A stretch of 13,190 nucleotides of DNA from contig JACDGB010000016.1 of assembly GCA_013815485.1 (NCBI GenBank), positions 1 through 13,190 of the forward strand. The letters are read 5' to 3'. This document shows, in pieces, positions 1-6,722 of this stretch. The position numbers and the translations under genes are program-made. This DNA comes from Rubrobacter sp. GTDB taxonomy: Bacteria; Actinomycetota; Rubrobacteria; Rubrobacterales; Rubrobacteraceae. The notes beneath the pieces were generated by a model. It did no database searches and was not told the origin of the DNA. It saw nothing but the letters and a program-made list of their open reading frames with translations. Positions within the stretch are counted from its first letter, which is position 1. Each line of letters begins with the position of its first letter.

Positions 1-1
1 C

Positions 2-706
2 CTCCAGGCCGGCGTGGATTACCATTTCGTGTACCTCTGCGTGCTGCTGCCGCTGGGGGCCATGATCCTGGCCTTCGCAACCGCCCACTTCCCCAGTTCG
101 GACGGCCCATCCGAAGAAGGCGAGCACGGCGGGAAACCCGGAACCCTGGGACTCTACCGCAACCTGCCTCTCATGCTGCTGGCCGTGATCGCCACGCTGG
201 GCCTCCTGGCCGAAGGAGAGATGGAGCACTGGTCGGGCGTTTACCTGCGGCAGACGCTCGAATTGCCCGCGCTGCTCGGCGGCTCGGGAGTCGCCGTGTT
301 CTACGGCGCGATGGCGGCAGGAAGGTTGGCCGCCGCCGGAACCATAGCCCGCCTCGGGGATCGCCGGACCCTCCTCGGAGCGGGCCTCCTGACGACGGGC
401 GGAATGGCGCTCGCGCTCGTCACAACGGAACCATTGCTCGTCGTCGCCGGTTTCTTGATGGTGGGGCTGGCCCTCTCCGGCGTGGTGCCCATAGCCTTCT
501 CGTTAGCCGGCGACCTCGCCCCCGGACGGGCGGGCGCGGCCATCTCGACCGTTACCACCCTCGGATATGGCGGGTTCCTGCTGGGGCCTGTGATCGTGGG
601 CGGTCTCGCCGAAGCCTTCGGGCTGCGTCTGGCTCTGGGGACCATTGCGGTGGCGGGGCTCCTGATCTTCACTCTCTCGCTGCGCGTGAAGCCAGTAAAG
701 ACCTGA
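2..706 (+). CDS. MFS transporter, C-terminal half (5' end outside window)
   Basis: The reading frame is open from the window edge, so the true start lies upstream; the in-frame GTG at 14 is probably internal. The translation has one hydrophobic segment (about residues 2-22 counted from position 14) and a hydrophilic, Gly/Glu-rich loop of about 25 residues. Six more membrane segments follow, which fits TM6, the central cytoplasmic loop and TM7-12 of a 12-TM major facilitator. The segment LLAEGEMEHWSGVYLR after the loop resembles the (A/G)EGAMADWSAVYL motif of YbjJ-like MFS proteins. ARLGDRR between two membrane segments is the usual MFS basic loop. The substrate cannot be read from this half. 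The gene stops 9 bp before the stop of the convergent metG, and I see no hairpin between them. Confidence 0.85.
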   Translation, partial: LQAGVDYHFVYLCVLLPLGAMILAFATAHFPSSDGPSEEGEHGGKPGTLGLYRNLPLMLLAVIATLGLLAEGEMEHWSGVYLRQTLELPALLGGSGVAVFYGAMAAGRLAAAGTIARLGDRRTLLGAGLLTTGGMALALVTTEPLLVVAGFLMVGLALSGVVPIAFSLAGDLAPGRAGAAISTVTTLGYGGFLLGPVIVGGLAEAFGLRLALGTIAVAGLLIFTLSLRVKPVKT

Positions 707-715
707 CCGGTTCGG

Positions 716-2431
716 TTAGCCGGTGGCGGCCTTTGCGAGTTGCTCCTCGGCGTCGGCGACCTCGGGGTCTTCGATGCGCTTGAAGAGCGGCTTCGCGCCC
801 GTCACCCGATAGCTCTCTGGCATCCCATCGAGGTCCGAGACACGGGCGATGGGACCGTCGAAGAATTTTTCGAGCCGCGCGACGGCGCCTGGCACGTATG
901 GGTCCATGTGGTATGCGATGGAACCGAGCAGCACGCAGCAGGCGTACAGGTCGGCCCTGGCTTTCTCCGGGGCTTCCTTGCGAGCCTTCCACGGGGCGGC
1001 GGCGTCGAAGAATCGGTTAGCCCGTCTTCCCATCGCCAGCAACTCCCCGAGCGCGTCGCGCGGGCGCGGGGCGCGCATCCGCTCCTCGAAGCGGGCTTCG
1101 AGAGCTTTGAAATCCGTGAAGACCTCGCTCGTCTCTTCCGAGAAATCATTGGGACGAAGGATCTCCCCGTCGAAGTATTTCTCGGTGAACGAGAGGCTGC
1201 GGTTAATGTAGTTGCCGAGGGTGCCGATCAAGTCGTTGTTCACCCGGCTCTGGAAATCCCGCCACGAGAATACAACGTCCCCGGTCTCCGGTAGCGTCGA
1301 AGCCAGATAGAACCGCAACGGGTCAGCCGGGAAACGTTCCAGCGCCTCATGCAACCACACCGCCAGGTTGCGGCTGGTGGACATCTGCATCGCCCGCCGC
1401 TCGCCGTCCACGATGACTTCCAGGTTCATGAATTCGTTGGCCGGCACGTCGTTGGGCAGCACGAACGGCTCCTCCTCGTCCTCGCCCACGCCCATGAGTT
1501 GCGCGGGCCAGACGAGGGCGTGGAACACGGTGTTGTCCTTGCCGATGAAGTGGATGAGTTTGGTGTCCGGCTCCTGCCAGTACTCGCGCCAGCAGTCGGG
1601 CTCGCCAATCATCTTCGCCCACTCCATCGTGGAGGAGACGTAGCCGATGCAGGCATCGAACCACACGTAGAAACGCTTGTCCTCGAAGCCCGGCTCCGGA
1701 ACCGGGACGCCCCATTGGATGTCGCGGGTGATCGGACGTTTCTCCAACCCGCTCTCGATGATGCCGAGAATGAAGTTCTTCACGGACGTGCGCCAGTGCT
1801 TCTGCCCGGATATGTACTCCTTCAAGCGGTCGGAGAACTTCGGGAGATCCAGGTACAGATGCGTCGTCTCCCGAACCTCCGCAGGTCCTCCCGTGACCTT
1901 CGAGTGAGGTTCGATCAACTCATAAGCCTCATACCACGAGCCGCAATTGTCGCACTGGTCGCCCCGCGCCTCCTTGTAGCCGCACACAGGACACGTCCCC
2001 TCGACGTACCGATCCGGCAGGAAACGCTCCTCTGTCGGGCTGTACATCTGCCGACTTTCGGCCTCCGAGATGTAGCCGCCCTCCTTGAGTTTGCGGTAGA
2101 AGAGCTGGGTGTTCTCCGCGTGCAGCGGCGTCGAGGTGCGCGAGAAATTATCGAAGGAGATTTCGAAGCTCTCGAACGTCTCCTTGATGTGCTTCCACCA
2201 GTAATCCACGACTTCTTGAGGGGCCTTCCCCTCCCGCTCCGCCGTGAGCGTGATCGGGACTCCATGCTCGTCCGTGCCACAGACGTACACCACATCCTCG
2301 CCCCGTGCCCGCAAATACCGGACAAAAGCATCAGCCGGCAGATAGGCCCCCACGATCTGCCCAACGTGCAAAGGCCCGTTGGCGTACGGCAACGCTGAAG
2401 TCACCAGATAACGTTGTTTCCTCTCTTCCAT
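716..2431 (-). CDS. metG: Methionine--tRNA ligase (archaeal/Bacteroidetes-like class I MetRS)
   Basis: Charges tRNA-Met with methionine in the cytoplasm. From the ATG at 2431 the protein is 571 residues. It has the class I nucleotide-binding start SALPYANGPLHVGQ (HIGH-equivalent HVGQ at residues 22-25) and CGTDEHGVPIT. A zinc knuckle of form CxxC-x9-CxxC (CPVCGYKEARGDQCDNC) follows. WFDACIGYVSSTMEWA and HFIGKDNTVFHALVWPA are typical family blocks. The KMSKS loop reads QMSTSRN, followed by an anticodon-binding helical domain. There is no C-terminal tRNA-binding (OB) extension. An in-frame ATG at 2461 would add ten residues with no family likeness. I prefer 2431 because an extended -10 box (TGCTATTCT) ends six bases before it, which suggests a leaderless mRNA. 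Both signature motifs deviate from consensus (HVGQ for HIGH, QMSTS for KMSKS), but all other family blocks are intact, so I still expect an active enzyme. Confidence 0.95.
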   Translation of the reverse strand: MEERKQRYLVTSALPYANGPLHVGQIVGAYLPADAFVRYLRARGEDVVYVCGTDEHGVPITLTAEREGKAPQEVVDYWWKHIKETFESFEISFDNFSRTSTPLHAENTQLFYRKLKEGGYISEAESRQMYSPTEERFLPDRYVEGTCPVCGYKEARGDQCDNCGSWYEAYELIEPHSKVTGGPAEVRETTHLYLDLPKFSDRLKEYISGQKHWRTSVKNFILGIIESGLEKRPITRDIQWGVPVPEPGFEDKRFYVWFDACIGYVSSTMEWAKMIGEPDCWREYWQEPDTKLIHFIGKDNTVFHALVWPAQLMGVGEDEEEPFVLPNDVPANEFMNLEVIVDGERRAMQMSTSRNLAVWLHEALERFPADPLRFYLASTLPETGDVVFSWRDFQSRVNNDLIGTLGNYINRSLSFTEKYFDGEILRPNDFSEETSEVFTDFKALEARFEERMRAPRPRDALGELLAMGRRANRFFDAAAPWKARKEAPEKARADLYACCVLLGSIAYHMDPYVPGAVARLEKFFDGPIARVSDLDGMPESYRVTGAKPLFKRIEDPEVADAEEQLAKAATG

Positions 2432-2437
2432 ACTCAA

Positions 2438-2446
2438 AGAATAGCA
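2438..2446 (-). promoter_or_regulatory. Extended -10 box of metG, leaderless arrangement
   Basis: Read on the minus strand this is TGCTATTCT, an extended -10 (TGn plus TAnnnT). Six bases (TTGAGT) separate it from the metG ATG at 2431, so transcription would begin at or next to the start codon. No Shine-Dalgarno sequence precedes that ATG, and I see no clear -35 box, as is usual for extended -10 promoters. This is inference from sequence. Confidence 0.5.
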
Positions 2447-2546
2447 CTTAAACGCAGGCATCAGGCTCCAGGCGGCAGGTTTCAGAATGTGATGTTCATG
2501 GGCTGCCGGAAACCGCGTTCGTGACCCGGAATCCTGGCCTCCGGCT

Positions 2547-2555
2547 TGCTAAGAT
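2547..2555 (+). promoter_or_regulatory. Extended -10 box upstream of dut
   Basis: TGCTAAGAT matches the TGn-TAnnnT extended -10 pattern, the same form as on the metG side of this divergent intergenic region. Transcription would start near 2562, leaving a leader of about 24 bases before the TTG start of dut. No convincing -35 box lies at 16-18 bp. Confidence 0.4.
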
Positions 2556-2585
2556 GTCGGCCCTTATGGTTTCAGAGATCTCCCA

Positions 2586-3026
2586 TTGAAGGTCCCATTT
2601 CGGCGGCTCCGGCCAGAAGCGAACGTGCCGATGAAGGCGCACGCCGGGGATGCGGGCTACGATCTGCGGGCGGTAGATGAGGCAGAGATTTTTCCGGGCG
2701 AGCGGGCACTGATCGGGACCGGCGTCGCGGTCGCCATCCCGGATGGATACGCGGGACTCGTGCTGCCACGGAGCGGACTCGCGGTGCGGCATGGAGTCTC
2801 TTTGGTGAATACGCCCGGTCTCATAGACTCGGGGTATCGAGGGGAGATCCGGATTCCCCTCATCAACCACGACCTCAGGGAGACCTTCCGCGTCGAGCGG
2901 GGGATGAGGATCGCGCAACTCGTCCTCGTGCGCGCCGGAGACGCCGTCTTCGTCGAAGTAGACCTCCTCGAATCCGGAGCCGACGGACGGGGTGAAGGAG
3001 GCTTTGGCTCATCGGGAACGGCGTGA
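2586..3026 (+). CDS. dut: Deoxyuridine 5'-triphosphate nucleotidohydrolase (trimeric dUTPase)
   Basis: Hydrolyses dUTP to dUMP and pyrophosphate, keeping uracil out of DNA and supplying dUMP for thymidylate synthesis. All five motifs of the homotrimeric family are present in 146 residues: AGDAGYDL (20-27), PRSGLA (61-66), GLIDSGYRGEI (78-88, with the catalytic Asp at 81 and the substrate-stacking Tyr at 84), RIAQLV (108-113) and the C-terminal flexible arm RGEGGFGSSG (135-144). The length is normal for the family. The start is TTG at 2586; no ATG or GTG in frame lies close upstream, and the N-terminus aligns with the family's usual beginning. A seven-codon frame starting at ATG 2566 ends in a TGA that overlaps this TTG, so translational coupling is possible. 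The next gene starts 27 bp downstream. Confidence 0.95.
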   Translation: MKVPFRRLRPEANVPMKAHAGDAGYDLRAVDEAEIFPGERALIGTGVAVAIPDGYAGLVLPRSGLAVRHGVSLVNTPGLIDSGYRGEIRIPLINHDLRETFRVERGMRIAQLVLVRAGDAVFVEVDLLESGADGRGEGGFGSSGTA

Positions 3027-3053
3027 CCCGCCGATGCCACGAATTCTACGCCT

Positions 3054-3389
3054 ATGGACATATCCATCCACGACAACTCGTTGCTCTCGTACTCGATATC
3101 CGCTGATAAACGAGAGATACGCCCCCACGCCGCCTTCCCGGATGATGAGCGCCCCGAGTACACCGACGTCGTATTCTCGGGCGTCGTCGCCTACCATTCC
3201 GAGCACGACAAGGGAATTCTCTTCGACATCCGTGATAAGTACGAACCCCTCTTCTCGCAAGGGAGAAACTACCATTGGCCGGTGGACCACGATTCAAAAG
3301 AAAGCCCGCTGCGCCGGATGCGCGAACAGGAGATAAGAGCTTTCGTCATCCTTTCCTCCGACGGCGTCTCCGGCTGGATCCGGACGTGA
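3054..3389 (+). CDS. Hypothetical protein, about 111 residues
   Basis: I cannot assign a family with confidence. The product is small, soluble and acidic-to-neutral, with no signal peptide or membrane segment. It begins MDISIHDNSLLSYSI and continues with alternating hydrophobic/charged stretches that look like beta strands (DVVFSGVVAYHSE, KGILFDIRDKY). It ends in a conserved-looking SSDGVSGWIRT. The pattern recalls small conserved hypothetical proteins annotated only as DUFs, but that is recollection, not a match. It starts at ATG, 27 bp after dut and 32 bp before the DUF1990-like gene, so all three may share a transcript. No strong Shine-Dalgarno sequence precedes it. Codon use looks like that of its neighbours, which supports a real gene. 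Confidence 0.7.
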   Translation: MDISIHDNSLLSYSISADKREIRPHAAFPDDERPEYTDVVFSGVVAYHSEHDKGILFDIRDKYEPLFSQGRNYHWPVDHDSKESPLRRMREQEIRAFVILSSDGVSGWIRT

Positions 3390-3421
3390 GACATGACCAA
3401 TCTATGGACGGATGATCGCTG

Positions 3422-4013
3422 ATGTTCCTTCTCCGAAAGCCGGACTATGAGGCCATCGCGCAATTCATCAACTCGCAGAAAGACCTCCCGTTCTCCTACC
3501 CGGAGATAGAGGCCACCCGGACGAGCATCGCTCCGAAGGGATACGTCGCGGATCGCTACCGGGTGAAGCTCGGCGAAGGGGAAGAAGCATACCGGCGGGC
3601 GGTGGATGCGCTGCGCGACTGGCGGCAGTTCGGCCTCGGCTGGACGAGCCTGCACCCACCCGGCGCGGGGATCGAGGCCGGTTCGGTGGTCGCCGTGCTC
3701 GTTCGGCACTTCGGCTTTCGGTCGCTCAACCCCGCGCGCATCGTCTACACGGTGGAAGATAACCGGTCCTATCCAACGCTTCGGCTTCGCCTACGGGACG
3801 CTCCCAGGTCACTCGGAGAAGGGCGAGGAGTTGTTCTCCATCGAGTGGGACCGCGAGGAGGGCTCCGTCCATTATGCCGTCTTCGCGTTCTCGCGGCCCA
3901 ACCATCCTCTGGCCTGGCTCGGCTACCCGTTCACCCGGATGTTGCAGAAGCGGTTCATCCGCGATTCACAGCGGGCTATGGTCGAGGCGTCAGCCCCGGC
4001 GAACATCCGGTGA
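3422..4013 (+). pseudogene. DUF1990-family protein gene, interrupted by a +1 frameshift
   Basis: The first part (MFLLRKPDYEAIAQFI through RHFGFRSLNPARIVYTVEDN) and a second part in the next frame (GPIQRFGFAYGTLPGH through YPFTRMLQKRFIRDSQRAM) look like consecutive halves of one DUF1990 protein, a family of about 180-200 residues of unknown function. They join at 3761-3767: AAC (Asn), one extra C (3763 or 3764), then GGT (Gly). Removing one C gives one continuous reading frame of about 196 codons ending at TGA 4011-4013. As written, the first frame would instead run to 4072 with a tail of unrelated sequence. Either the gene is freshly broken (both halves still read well), or the base call is wrong, or frameshifting is used. 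The gene is probably co-transcribed with the small gene upstream. Confidence 0.8.
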
Positions 4014-4061
4014 GCCTCACGGCGGCGCCACCGAGTCCCCTTGTTTTTCGATGCCGCGGAA

Positions 4062-4091
4062 CCGGGTTGTGAAGGCTGGGTCGTAACCCGG
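4062..4091. repeat. Inverted repeat CCGGGTT/AACCCGG between DUF1990-like gene and YdjM-like gene
   Basis: Seven-base perfect arms at 4062-4068 and 4085-4091 are separated by 16 bases. No T-run follows, so it is not a classic terminator. It lies 49 bp after the stop of the frameshifted gene, in the 166-bp gap (4014-4179) that otherwise holds only the promoter-like box near 4162-4170. Confidence 0.3.
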
Positions 4092-4161
4092 AGTGGAGAA
4101 CCGCACGAGAGTGGCCTTCGCCAGACGGATCCAGTGTCAAGGCTCGCCGTCACCACCGAGT

Positions 4162-4170
4162 TGCTACACT
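4162..4170 (+). promoter_or_regulatory. Extended -10 box upstream of YdjM-like gene
   Basis: TGCTACACT has the TGn-TAnnnT form and ends nine bases before the preferred TTG start at 4180. That implies a leader of only about two or three bases. This is the third TGCTAnnnT box in the window. Confidence 0.4.
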
Positions 4171-4179
4171 TCGCCCGGT

Positions 4180-4734
4180 TTGAACGCGACGACGCACGCC
4201 ATATTCGGAATCGGGGCGCTAGCGGGGGCTGCGCTGCTCGTCGGCGCCGATCCTCCTTTGTGGGTCTATCCGGCGGCGGTCTTCGCTTCCTGGCTACCAG
4301 ACGTGGACAACCCGCGCAGTACTCTGGGGAATGGTCTCAGCCGGAGCAAGAACCCTTTGTGGAATGCGATCACACGCCCCCCAAGCTGGGCCTTGCGGAC
4401 CACTTCCTTCTTCCTGGTCCGTACCGTCGGCCACCGGACCCTGACACACTCGCTCGTGGGTTTCGCGCTCTTCCTCATGTCAGTCTGGCTGCTCTTCGGA
4501 TCTTTCCCCGACCTGTTTATCGCCCTGGTGGTCGGCTACGCCTCGCACATCCTGGCCGATGCCCTGAACACGCCGGGCGTGCCGCTCCTGTGGCCCCTGG
4601 GCTGGCGGTTCCGGGTACTACCGGGCGGCGTGCGCTCCGGAGGATTCGCAGAGGCCGTAGTGGCTCTCGTGGCGGCTATCCTCACCGCGAGCGGGATCTT
4701 CATGCTTTACCCGGTGCTCGGCGGGCTCATCTGA
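4180..4734 (+). CDS. YdjM-type membrane-bound metal-dependent hydrolase family protein (DUF457-like)
   Basis: An integral membrane protein of 184 residues from the TTG at 4180. Features of the YdjM/LexA-regulated inner-membrane family are visible: an early His (THAIFG, residues 5-10), LPDVDNP (39-45), GHRTLTHS (84-91) and YASHILADALNTPG (120-133) followed by LLWPLGW. These conserved His/Asp residues are the presumed metal ligands. Three or four hydrophobic segments separate them, with a final one at about 158-180. An in-frame ATG at 4093 would add 29 residues of low-complexity sequence unlike the family, so I prefer TTG 4180, which gives the standard N-terminus and sits next to a -10-like box. 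The biochemical role of the family is not established. No LexA-type box was recognised here. Confidence 0.8.
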   Translation: MNATTHAIFGIGALAGAALLVGADPPLWVYPAAVFASWLPDVDNPRSTLGNGLSRSKNPLWNAITRPPSWALRTTSFFLVRTVGHRTLTHSLVGFALFLMSVWLLFGSFPDLFIALVVGYASHILADALNTPGVPLLWPLGWRFRVLPGGVRSGGFAEAVVALVAAILTASGIFMLYPVLGGLI

Positions 4735-4791
4735 AGCGTTTTGCGGAAAGGTCTTGGCGAAACCGTGCTGTCAGCACCCAGCGATTAGCCG

Positions 4792-5379
4792 TCAGCTCTG
4801 ACTTTCCAGCCACCGTAGCGTCTCCCGGCTCACGGGATGCGTCTCCCGTCCCCGCTCCTCGTCGTGGGCGACGTCGCGTCGCAGGGCCTCGGCAGCGGCA
4901 TCCTGGAGGTCTTCCTCGGCCAGCTTCCTGAGGTGTCCCACGCTCGGGTAGGCGCGGCCCGGCTCGATCGCGTCCGCAACATACACCGCCAGCGCGACCA
5001 GCCCCATCTCCGGCGCTCCGGTAGTGTGGACCCGGATGGCTTCCAGCACCTCTCCGTCCTCGATGCTCAGCTCCCTGCGCGCCATCTCTGCCGCCACCGG
5101 GCCGTGCAGGAGCATCGGACTCTTCCGCTCCGGCTCACCGACCGGCAGGTTCCACTCCTCCGCCAACCGCAGGAACTCTTCCGCTCCCATCTCGCGGGCC
5201 GCGTCGTGGAGCAGGGCGGCTAGGCGTGTCCGATACTCGTCGAGGCCATGCAGGGCAGCCAGGCGCTCTACCGTCTCGACCACCCGCAGCGTGTGAGCGT
5301 AGCGTTTGTCGGAGAGGCGGGTGTGGATGAGCTCGCCGGCCTCCCGGAGGGTGGCGTCGTTTGTTTTACGGTCTGCCAT
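4792..5379 (-). CDS. yqeK: HD-domain bis(5'-nucleosyl)-tetraphosphatase, YqeK family
   Basis: Expected to cleave diadenosine tetraphosphate symmetrically to two ADP, clearing this alarmone-like nucleotide in the cytoplasm. The 195-residue protein carries the HD-domain metal ligands in order: His in RYAHT (residue 29), HD in LLHDAARE (58-59), His in LLHGPVAA (92), His in IRVHTTG (118) and Asp in VADAIEPGR (136). The VADAIEPGR block and the length are typical of YqeK. In many Gram-positive genomes yqeK sits beside nadD and rsfS. Here it is alone and divergent from cinA, sharing a 23-bp gap. The ATG at 5379 lies seven bases downstream of a TACAAT box on the minus strand, which suggests a leaderless mRNA. 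Confidence 0.9.
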   Translation of the reverse strand: MADRKTNDATLREAGELIHTRLSDKRYAHTLRVVETVERLAALHGLDEYRTRLAALLHDAAREMGAEEFLRLAEEWNLPVGEPERKSPMLLHGPVAAEMARRELSIEDGEVLEAIRVHTTGAPEMGLVALAVYVADAIEPGRAYPSVGHLRKLAEEDLQDAAAEALRRDVAHDEERGRETHPVSRETLRWLESQS

Positions 5380-5386
5380 CCGGGGG

Positions 5387-5396
5387 ATTGTAGACT
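5387..5396. promoter_or_regulatory. Overlapping divergent -10 boxes for yqeK (minus) and cinA (plus)
   Basis: The minus strand reads TACAAT at 5387-5392, seven bases before the yqeK ATG (5379). The plus strand reads TAGACT at 5391-5396, six bases before the cinA ATG (5403). Both match TAnnnT, share two base pairs, and are spaced for leaderless transcripts. No good -35 boxes were found at 16-18 bp on either side. Confidence 0.5.
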
Positions 5397-5402
5397 ACGC
5401 TG

Positions 5403-6674
5403 ATGAGAGACGATGGTCACATAAACAGCGCGGAGATCATCGCCATCGGGACCGAGATGCTGCTCGGGGATCTGGTGGACACCAACTCGGCCTGGCTCAG
5501 TCAGCGGCTCGCCATGCTCGGCGTGAGCCTCTACCGGCACACCACCGTCGGGGATAACAGGGCTCGCATCGTGGCCGCCATGCGCGAAGCTACCTCGCGT
5601 TCCGACCTCGTGCTCACGACCGGCGGCCTCGGTCCCACCTCGGATGACATCACTAACGAGTGCCTGGGAGAAGTCGCGGGCCGCAAAATGGTCGAGTACC
5701 CGGAGGCGAGAAAGCATGTGGACGAAATGTTCAGGCGCTTCGGACGCAAGCCGACGCCCTCCAACTACAAGCAGGCGCTCTTCCCGGAGGGCACGGAGTT
5801 GATCCCCAATCCACGAGGCACGGCGATGGGGGCGATGCTGGAGGTTGAGGGCACGCTCTTCGCCACTTTCCCCGGCGTGCCGGTGGAGATGCGGGGCATG
5901 TTCGAGGAGACGGTCGAGCCTCTGGTCAGGGAACGCTCCGACGGCTCCATAATCTCCCGGACGCTGTGGTTCTCCGGCATTGGAGAGTCCGCGCTCGCTG
6001 AACAGGTCCAGGAATTCCTCGACGCCTCCGACCCGACGGTCGCGCCGCTGGCCGGGCAGGGCAAGGTGCGATTGCGGATCACGGCTCGCGCCGCCACCCC
6101 GGAGGAGGCCGCCGGGAAGATAGAGCCGGTGGCGGATGAGATCCTCTCCCGCCTCGGCGACTATTTCTTCGGGGAGGACAACGAGACCCTGGAGAGCGCC
6201 GTCGGACGCCTGCTTCGGGAGAAGGGCGTGACCCTGGCCCTCGCCGAAAGCTGCACCGGAGGTCTTCTCGCCAAACGCCTGACTGACGCGCCCGGCTCCT
6301 CCGCCTACTTCGTGGAGGGACTCATCACCTACTCCAACGAGGCCAAAGAACGTCTGGTCAACGTCCCGCATGAAACGCTCGTCGAGCATGGCACCGTCAG
6401 CGGACCTGTCGCGGAGGCGATGGCGGAGGGCGTGCGTAAGGCCGCCGGCTCGGATTATGGGCTCTCGGTGACGGGGGTGGCCGGCCCGGATGGCGGGACG
6501 GAGGATAAGCCCGTCGGGCTCGTCTTCGTTGGGCTCGCGGACGCGGAAGGGGCGAGGGCGGAGAGGTTGGATCTCACGGCCTGGGCTAAGTCCAGGGAGG
6601 CCATACGGGAGCGGAGCGCCAACCGCGCCTTCGATATCCTGCGCCAGCGTCTGGAAGGCAAAGAGGGGTTCTGA
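5403..6674 (+). CDS. cinA: CinA-family protein: nicotinamide-nucleotide amidohydrolase / competence-damage-inducible protein
   Basis: A 423-residue, two-domain CinA. The N-terminal molybdopterin-binding-like (COG1058) domain shows [17 protein letters not shown] and [11 protein letters not shown] (72-82), and in this family has ADP-ribose pyrophosphatase activity. The C-terminal domain (from about 262) is PncC-like and deamidates NMN to nicotinate mononucleotide in NAD salvage. It has AESCTGG with the nucleophile Ser283, ITYSNEAK with Tyr310 and Lys315, and [20 protein letters not shown]. The length is standard. In many Gram-positive bacteria cinA directly precedes recA. Here it is followed by a candidate RNA and a terminator instead, so it is not in a cinA-recA operon. 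The ATG lies six bases after a TAGACT box with no Shine-Dalgarno sequence, so the mRNA is probably leaderless. Confidence 0.95.
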   Translation: MRDDGHINSAEIIAIGTEMLLGDLVDTNSAWLSQRLAMLGVSLYRHTTVGDNRARIVAAMREATSRSDLVLTTGGLGPTSDDITNECLGEVAGRKMVEYPEARKHVDEMFRRFGRKPTPSNYKQALFPEGTELIPNPRGTAMGAMLEVEGTLFATFPGVPVEMRGMFEETVEPLVRERSDGSIISRTLWFSGIGESALAEQVQEFLDASDPTVAPLAGQGKVRLRITARAATPEEAAGKIEPVADEILSRLGDYFFGEDNETLESAVGRLLREKGVTLALAESCTGGLLAKRLTDAPGSSAYFVEGLITYSNEAKERLVNVPHETLVEHGTVSGPVAEAMAEGVRKAAGSDYGLSVTGVAGPDGGTEDKPVGLVFVGLADAEGARAERLDLTAWAKSREAIRERSANRAFDILRQRLEGKEGF

Positions 6675-6683
6675 AAAAACTTC

Positions 6684-6712
6684 TTGCTGTACGCAATCTG
6701 GGGTAGTAAACT
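6684..6712 (+). promoter_or_regulatory. Sigma-70-type promoter for candidate small RNA
   Basis: TTGCTG (6684-6689) and TAAACT (6707-6712) are separated by exactly 17 bp, an ideal spacing. The -35 keeps TTG and the -10 has the TAnnnT form. The start point would be near 6719. The promoter begins ten bases after the cinA stop codon. Confidence 0.5.
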
Positions 6713-6722
6713 TCACGAAGTT
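6709..6722. repeat. Perfect palindrome AACTTC-AC-GAAGTT over the -10/start site
   Basis: Six-base arms with a two-base centre overlap the -10 box and predicted start point of the candidate RNA. The position suits a repressor operator. The downstream arm would also lie at the very 5' end of the transcript. No known regulator consensus is recognised. Confidence 0.4.

Noticed and set aside
1349..2398. 349-codon plus-strand open frame across metG
   Set aside because: It is antisense to the clearly recognised metG, and its translation is His/Arg/Leu-rich without domain likeness; long antisense frames are expected at this GC content.
4735..4791. GTCAGC-like words between the YdjM-like and yqeK genes, possibly a dispersed repeat
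   Set aside because: Only two or three loose copies in 57 bp with no clear unit or hairpin; not enough to call a repeat without the rest of the genome.
4041..4931. 296-codon plus-strand frame overlapping the YdjM-like and yqeK genes
   Set aside because: Arg/Pro/Gly-rich translation running through two recognised genes in another frame and on the other strand; a shadow frame.
5268..6716. 482-codon minus-strand open frame across cinA
   Set aside because: It mirrors the codon bias of cinA on the other strand and has no recognisable motif.
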